In this document: in pieces, positions 6,364 through 9,887 of the stretch | Layout of the letters: each line of letters opens with the position of its first letter | How positions within the stretch are numbered: position 1 is the first letter of the stretch | NCBI GenBank assembly: GCA_905235815.1 | Contig: CAJOMT010000064.1 | Location: forward strand, 1 to 9,887 | From: an uncultured Clostridia bacterium | GTDB taxonomy: Bacteria; Bacillota; Clostridia; Christensenellales; Borkfalkiaceae | Direction: 5' to 3' | Length of the DNA: 9,887 nt | The notes under the pieces: generated by a model | Told to the model about the DNA's origin: nothing | Databases searched by the model: none | What the model saw: only the letters and a program-made list of their open reading frames with translations | Position numbers and translations under genes: made by a program

Positions 6364-6482
6364 TGAAAAAGAATAAGAAAAAGTCTACGATGAAATCGGA
6401 GTTCGACGTATTGGGAAGTTATACCGGAAATTATCTTTCCGGCGAATACGAAGATCCTATTCAGGACGCAGACGACCTTTAA
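6363..6482 (+). CDS. 39-residue small protein with basic head and acidic tail, function unknown
   Basis: The ATG at 6363-6365 overlaps the TAA of the preceding small gene (TAATG), a typical translational coupling junction. The first 11 residues are strongly basic (MKKNKKKSTMK). A middle block EFDVLGSYTGNYLSG follows, and the tail YEDPIQDADDL is acidic. The GSYTG and PIQDADDL-type segments look like the conserved cores of short clostridial proteins I have an impression of, but I cannot verify a family. There is no signal peptide or membrane segment. The stop at 6480-6482 runs into the left arm of the terminator hairpin, so the gene ends exactly where the transcript should end. Together with the previous peptide it forms a two-gene unit behind rubrerythrin. 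Confidence 0.6.
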   Translation: MKKNKKKSTMKSEFDVLGSYTGNYLSGEYEDPIQDADDL

Positions 6483-6520
6483 AGAAATACCCCTTGCAAC
6501 AAGGCAAGGGGTATTTCTTT
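6481..6520. terminator. Bidirectional hairpin terminator
   Basis: A perfect 17-bp stem, AAAGAAATACCCCTTGC (6481-6497) and its complement (6504-6520), encloses a 6-base loop. Because the stem ends in A/T runs on both sides, each strand yields a T-rich 3' tail. It sits between the plus-strand small gene (stop at 6482) and the converging minus-strand gene (stop at 6527), so it probably terminates both. Confidence 0.9.
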
Positions 6521-6526
6521 TACTAT

Positions 6527-7564
6527 TTAAAATTTAGCGACGACATTATTTTTAACGTTAAGTCCCAAATCCAGATCAAGATTGAAATCAAAAGTTATTT
6601 CAAACAGTTCGCCAAGCATATAAACCGCACCGGATAAAGAGGAAAACTCATAGCTGTCATTATGCCCGATGCCAATATTCAATTTACCAAGATTATGATC
6701 CAAAGGATACAGATCTATATCGAAATTAAATACGCTACCCGAATACGAAAATCCTTTTATTATATCTCCGATAGGCGCATCTTCATTTATTCCCTTGTCG
6801 GCGGCGTCCTCTATCGCTATTTCTATCAAAACGTTAAAGTTAAAGATAAATTCTATATACTCTATGGGGTTTTCACTGAACTCCGCCATAGTACAACGTC
6901 TGTATTCCGAACTTTGCAATTTGCCTAACCTACTATAAGATTTGCGCTCAAACAAAAGGTTATTGCCGCCGTCATAATAAATATTCGTTATACCGCCGTT
7001 ATCAGAATAAACAGAATTCAAAATTCTATAAGGACGTTCTATCGTCATTATAAAGTACGGAATATCGTCTACCACTTCGACTTCAACTTCAACGTTTACT
7101 CCGCGTTCGATAAGACCTATCGCCGTAATCTCTGCCGTTCCGCTTATTCTGTAAGTCAACGATTCGGAAGTCGCATTAAACGCCTTACATAAGACCGCTA
7201 AATCGTCAACTTTCATATATTCTTCCTCTGAACTTAAATCAAAAGGCAAAAACGTACTACCCTGCGTTGCAATAAGCGAAATCGAGAAATTCTTGCCGCC
7301 TATAAATAAATCGATATCGAATTTAAGTTTACCATCTTCGCTTGTTGAAATGATAACAACTATATCCCCGTCCGCAATGGATAAAACGGAAGAATCTACA
7401 TCAACGACCAAGTTTTTGGAATCATAACGTATCGACTTTATAAATTTCAAATAATTATCGCCCTTAATGCCGAGGTTTTGAAGTTCTTCATAAGAAATAT
7501 CAAAGCCCTTATATAATTTAGCGACGTTTGGCAGGGTTATAAACTTATATATATCTTCCGCCAT
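6527..7564 (-). CDS. Probable C-terminal half of a frameshifted repeat-containing lipoprotein
   Basis: The 345 residues are rich in alternating beta strands (for example KLKFDIDLFIGGKNFSISLI at 79-98, VNVEVEVEV at 156-164 and FEITFDFNLDLDLGLNV at 321-337), as in exported beta-rich proteins, yet there is no signal peptide. The ATG at 7562-7564 lies 20 bases inside the upstream gene in another frame and has no well-placed ribosome binding site. A segment here (about 40-145: a charged lead, DGKLKFDIDLF, LPFDLSSEE, then LTYRISGTAEI) resembles part of the upstream protein (about 410-505: DKFEYVEDD, GKGLDIEVFL, KVDLSGY, then VYDFEISGNV). This is consistent with two copies of one module in a single chain. 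I infer it is the second half of the upstream gene, separated by a short indel near the ATATATATA tract. If it is translated alone, it would be stranded in the cytosol. No family name can be given. Confidence 0.65.
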   Translation of the reverse strand: MAEDIYKFITLPNVAKLYKGFDISYEELQNLGIKGDNYLKFIKSIRYDSKNLVVDVDSSVLSIADGDIVVIISTSEDGKLKFDIDLFIGGKNFSISLIATQGSTFLPFDLSSEEEYMKVDDLAVLCKAFNATSESLTYRISGTAEITAIGLIERGVNVEVEVEVVDDIPYFIMTIERPYRILNSVYSDNGGITNIYYDGGNNLLFERKSYSRLGKLQSSEYRRCTMAEFSENPIEYIEFIFNFNVLIEIAIEDAADKGINEDAPIGDIIKGFSYSGSVFNFDIDLYPLDHNLGKLNIGIGHNDSYEFSSLSGAVYMLGELFEITFDFNLDLDLGLNVKNNVVAKF

Positions 7565-9257
7565 TAGACTTAAAACTCTCGGTTAAAAATTGAACTTTGA
7601 GTCCGTCATATTCCGCATAAATTTTTCCGTTCAAATAGTCTGCGGCAATATTTTCCCCGCCTACTTTTAGCCTCCCGGACGCATAAGTTTCACCGTCGAC
7701 GTTTATCAGCACTCTGCCGCAAACGTCTACGCTCTCCTCGCCCTCGGAGACATTTCCCGATATTTCAAAATCATAAACCGGTTCGCTTATCAATTCTTTT
7801 ATCGGATTGAAATACGTTTCGGTGAAATCAATAACGGAAGTATATCCACTTAAATCTACTTTTTCAATGCCTCGTATTTCAAAATTAAAGGTACTGTAAG
7901 ACGCCAAAGCATAATCGAGTCCTATTTGATCGCCCTCGGAAATCAAGAAAACTTCAATATCTAAGCCCTTGCCGATGTTTAAACCGAGATTGATTTTACA
8001 AGCTGTATCGTCTTCGACATATTCGAATTTATCGACGTAATTCAGCACGTCCTCGGCACTATTTATTTCAATATTTTGTCCGCCGACTTCAACGTCGATA
8101 TAGTTTTCAACAATGTTAACCAAGTCTTTAAGAGCAGAATAATATTCTGAAATTTCACCTGAAAGTTTCAATTCGCCGAAAGATAAATACAATAGACTAT
8201 TATCGTATGCCGCAGTAAACTCCGACAATATCGTACCGTCAAGTTCTTCGATCCCGCCTATTTTAACCGAAAACGTCCTCTGTTCTTCCGAATTTATAAG
8301 ACTGCCCAAAATATCCGATAGGGAACTTTCGCTATCTTCACCGCTCTCATCAAAACTTTCAGTTTCTCTTTGATAAGCACTATTGTCTGTATCGTCCGTC
8401 TCGCCGCCATAAACGCAGAACTGCTCGAAAAATTCCGATTCTTCTATTCCGCTTACCTTACCTATATCGTAAAATGTTTCAGTCAGTTTTTCGTTACACG
8501 TTACTCCGCCGAGTTTATCGACTTTATACTGCGCATCATAGTCGATGGACCGGATATACCAGTTCTTGTCCATTTTGACTGTCAAAATAATATGATCAAA
8601 TACGGGGAGATTTTTAACCCCTGCCGAAACAGCCATCTCACGTTTCATATAGTACGTTGCAATGTCGTTATCCAAAACGTAATTAAAAGTATAAATATCG
8701 CCGTCTGCCAAAACAAAATTCGCAGAAGTAATCGAATCATCGTTTAAAATATATCCGCAAACTCCGCCTTGAACCATTCCGTATTTACTTTCATATTCGG
8801 CTGCGGAAATAGAATCCACAGTATCGTTCCAAACGACGTCATCAATAGATGACATCGACTTTTTATCTCGAATTAAATAATTGTTTTGCTTCACGTATGT
8901 CTGTACGCCGAGTTTAACAAAGAAAGAATAACTTCTCGATTCTTTGAATACGGTATCGCCGACTACTATTCGCCTCGATGCGATCGCATTTGAAATTCCG
9001 ACGGTTGAAGTTTCACCCCTCGTTTCGGTTCTGAAACTTCCGGCGGACGACAATACGCCCGCAGCAATAAATAAGTTTTCTTTTGCAGAATAGTCATCAA
9101 TCGTCTTATCCGCCTCAGCAACTTTTGTATCGCCGTCCAAAGAAACTTCCGAGCCGATTTCTTTTTGCGTGAAATCAGCGCAAGACGACAACGATAACAC
9201 TGCCCCGATAAGCGACGCCATAGTCAATAACAACAATAATCCTCTTAATTTTTTCAT
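7545..9257 (-). CDS. Large secreted lipoprotein of unknown function (probable N-terminal half of a split gene)
   Basis: The 570 residues begin with a lipoprotein signal: MKKLRG, a hydrophobic stretch to about 22, and lipobox L23-S24-S25-C26, so the mature protein should be anchored outside the membrane. Residues 60-280 form one beta-rich domain. Residues 281-325 are an acidic, Ser-rich linker (GGETDDTDNSAYQ and onward). From 329 a modular region begins, marked by Y-L-S-F-G-E-L-K-L at 357-365 and again Y-A-E-Y-D-G-L-K-V at 547-555. The frame stops 15 residues into that second module (stop at 7545-7547), which is unlike a natural end and coincides with the next frame's start. The ATG at 9255-9257 follows GAGGTAAGG; the ORF's extra seven upstream codons would cover that ribosome binding site. 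Promoter and inverted repeat lie upstream. No catalytic motif was recognised. Confidence 0.75.
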   Translation of the reverse strand: MKKLRGLLLLLTMASLIGAVLSLSSCADFTQKEIGSEVSLDGDTKVAEADKTIDDYSAKENLFIAAGVLSSAGSFRTETRGETSTVGISNAIASRRIVVGDTVFKESRSYSFFVKLGVQTYVKQNNYLIRDKKSMSSIDDVVWNDTVDSISAAEYESKYGMVQGGVCGYILNDDSITSANFVLADGDIYTFNYVLDNDIATYYMKREMAVSAGVKNLPVFDHIILTVKMDKNWYIRSIDYDAQYKVDKLGGVTCNEKLTETFYDIGKVSGIEESEFFEQFCVYGGETDDTDNSAYQRETESFDESGEDSESSLSDILGSLINSEEQRTFSVKIGGIEELDGTILSEFTAAYDNSLLYLSFGELKLSGEISEYYSALKDLVNIVENYIDVEVGGQNIEINSAEDVLNYVDKFEYVEDDTACKINLGLNIGKGLDIEVFLISEGDQIGLDYALASYSTFNFEIRGIEKVDLSGYTSVIDFTETYFNPIKELISEPVYDFEISGNVSEGEESVDVCGRVLINVDGETYASGRLKVGGENIAADYLNGKIYAEYDGLKVQFLTESFKSNGGRYI

Positions 9258-9268
9258 ATACCTTACCT

Positions 9269-9301
9269 CGGCAAACAATTAATAATAAGTGAAGTTTGCC
9301 G
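9269..9301. repeat. 8-bp inverted repeat in the leader of the large lipoprotein gene
   Basis: CGGCAAAC (9269-9276) and GTTTGCCG (9294-9301) are perfect complements around a 17-base A/T-rich spacer. The downstream arm ends at the ribosome binding site (GTTTGCCGAGG on the minus strand). It lies just downstream of the predicted transcription start, so it could be an operator for a dimeric regulator or an RNA hairpin that partly covers the GAGG. Confidence 0.5.
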
Positions 9302-9313
9302 CTCTATGAAAAA

Positions 9314-9342
9314 ATTATAATTTAAATATCGAATTTTCGCAA
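9314..9342 (-). promoter_or_regulatory. Sigma-A-type promoter of the large lipoprotein gene
   Basis: On the minus strand, TTGCGA (9337-9342) is followed by a 17-base spacer and a perfect TATAAT (9314-9319). The predicted start near 9306 leaves a leader of about 50 bases that contains the inverted repeat and the ribosome binding site. Confidence 0.65.
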
Positions 9343-9390
9343 TCGTTAGGTGTAGAAGCATTTTTCTACCGATTATAAAGTAAAGAGAAA

Positions 9391-9415
9391 ACCACTCTCA
9401 AATCATGAGAGTGGT
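9391..9415 (-). terminator. Rho-independent terminator of the ZIP transporter gene
   Basis: ACCACTCTCA (9391-9400) and TGAGAGTGGT (9406-9415) form a 10-bp stem with a 5-base loop. On the minus strand it is followed by TTTTCTCTTTACTTT, a suitable U-rich tail; on the plus strand there is no T-run. It lies 37 bases beyond the transporter stop and upstream of the next promoter, so it insulates the two units. Confidence 0.85.
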
Positions 9416-9451
9416 ATAAAATATCAGCGTATAAGGCGTTTAAATACACTT

Positions 9452-9887
9452 TTAGCCGAAAATTACGTCTAATGACATCATTAACATGAAACCGAGCAAC
9501 ACGCCGACGACTGTTTTTATCTTACTTGATTTTAATGCGTCCGGAAGCAATTCGGTAATTGACGCAAATATCATCGCACCCGCCGCAAATGACATTGTAT
9601 ACGGTAAAAGCGAGGCGATAAAGCCCGAAAATATAAAGCCAATGATACCGGCTATCGGTTCTACTGCGCCGCTGAACATTCCGAACAGAAACGACTTATT
9701 CTTCCCCGATATTCCCCTTGCGGCAAACGATACGGCAGCGCCTTCCGGGACATTTTGAATACCTATACCGAATGCCACAGCAATGGCGCTCGCAAGAGTA
9801 ATGGACCTTGAAGCCACAGCGCCGAACGCAAATCCGACTGCAAGCCCTTCCGGGATATTGTGCATGGTAACGGCAATAAAAAGTCTT
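9452..9887 (-). CDS. ZIP-family divalent metal transporter (ZupT/GufA-like), 5' end outside the window
   Basis: ZIP proteins carry zinc and other divalent metals across the cytoplasmic membrane. About 144 C-terminal residues are present. The frame stays open through the window edge (RLFIAVT before the first ATG), so the ATG at 9863-9865 is internal and helices 1-3 are missing. The metal-site motifs of helices 4 and 5 are both present: HNIPEG just after the edge and QNVPEG about 36 residues later, the bacterial ZupT/GufA pattern. Three further helices follow: SFLFGMFSGAVEPIAGIIGF, the stretch around SFAAGAMIFASITELLPDAL, and VVGVLLGFMLMMSLDVIFG, ending right at the stop as usual for the family. 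The specific metal cannot be told. A clear terminator lies 37 bases downstream. Confidence 0.93.
   Translation of the reverse strand, partial: RLFIAVTMHNIPEGLAVGFAFGAVASRSITLASAIAVAFGIGIQNVPEGAAVSFAARGISGKNKSFLFGMFSGAVEPIAGIIGFIFSGFIASLLPYTMSFAAGAMIFASITELLPDALKSSKIKTVVGVLLGFMLMMSLDVIFG

Noticed and set aside
7545..7564. Programmed ribosomal frameshift between the two lipoprotein frames
   Set aside because: No classic slippery heptamer or internal Shine-Dalgarno stimulator was found; a simple indel in the short AT tract explains it more easily, so it is kept only as a minor possibility.
8370..8747. 125-codon open frame on the plus strand opposite the large lipoprotein
   Set aside because: It is antisense to a frame with a clear signal peptide and promoter; no ribosome binding site or domain supports it.
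9486..9758. 90-codon open frame on the plus strand opposite the ZIP transporter
   Set aside because: It mirrors conserved transporter helices on the other strand, so it is a shadow.

Overview
The window looks like AT-rich chromosomal DNA of a Gram-positive anaerobe, most likely an uncultured gut member of the Clostridia. This rests on strong GGAGG-type ribosome binding sites, tightly packed operons, lipoproteins with Firmicutes-style lipoboxes, a rubrerythrin, and a fumarate reductase-type flavoprotein/iron-sulfur pair. The lineage is an inference from style; no rRNA or other phylogenetic marker is present.

Left part (1-4905), minus strand: one long, tightly spaced operon read right to left from a good sigma-A-type promoter (4877-4905). 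Its order is a small membrane-anchored protein, GMP synthase (guaA), a GNAT acetyltransferase, a free-standing copy of a domain normally buried inside fatty acid kinase FakA, a zinc-ribbon protein with two membrane helices, a fumarate reductase/succinate dehydrogenase-type iron-sulfur subunit, and the start of the partner flavoprotein. The flavoprotein frame is cut by an in-frame TAA just after its FAD-binding glycine motif and has no normal start codon, so it may be decayed or mis-sequenced.

Middle part (4906-6520), plus strand: a lipoprotein of unknown function, a rubrerythrin with a complete set of diiron and rubredoxin ligands, and two very small genes. The first small gene encodes a 31-residue Lys/Thr/Asn-rich peptide with one cysteine every 11 residues. 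The second encodes a 39-residue peptide with a basic head and an acidic tail, and its start overlaps the first gene's stop (TAATG). A perfect 17-bp hairpin (6481-6520) closes this unit and also serves the convergent gene on the other strand.

Right part (6527-9887), minus strand: a large secreted lipoprotein split into two overlapping frames. The second frame has no signal peptide, and a repeated module appears to run across the junction, so these are probably halves of one protein of about 910-920 residues separated by a small indel. It has its own promoter and an 8-bp inverted repeat beside its ribosome binding site. Upstream, at the window edge, is the C-terminal part of a ZIP-family metal transporter followed by its own terminator.

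The items most worth following are the small-peptide pair behind rubrerythrin, the split repeat lipoprotein, the orphan FakA-type domain and the damaged flavoprotein gene. No RNA genes, CRISPR arrays, insertion sequences or phage genes were seen.
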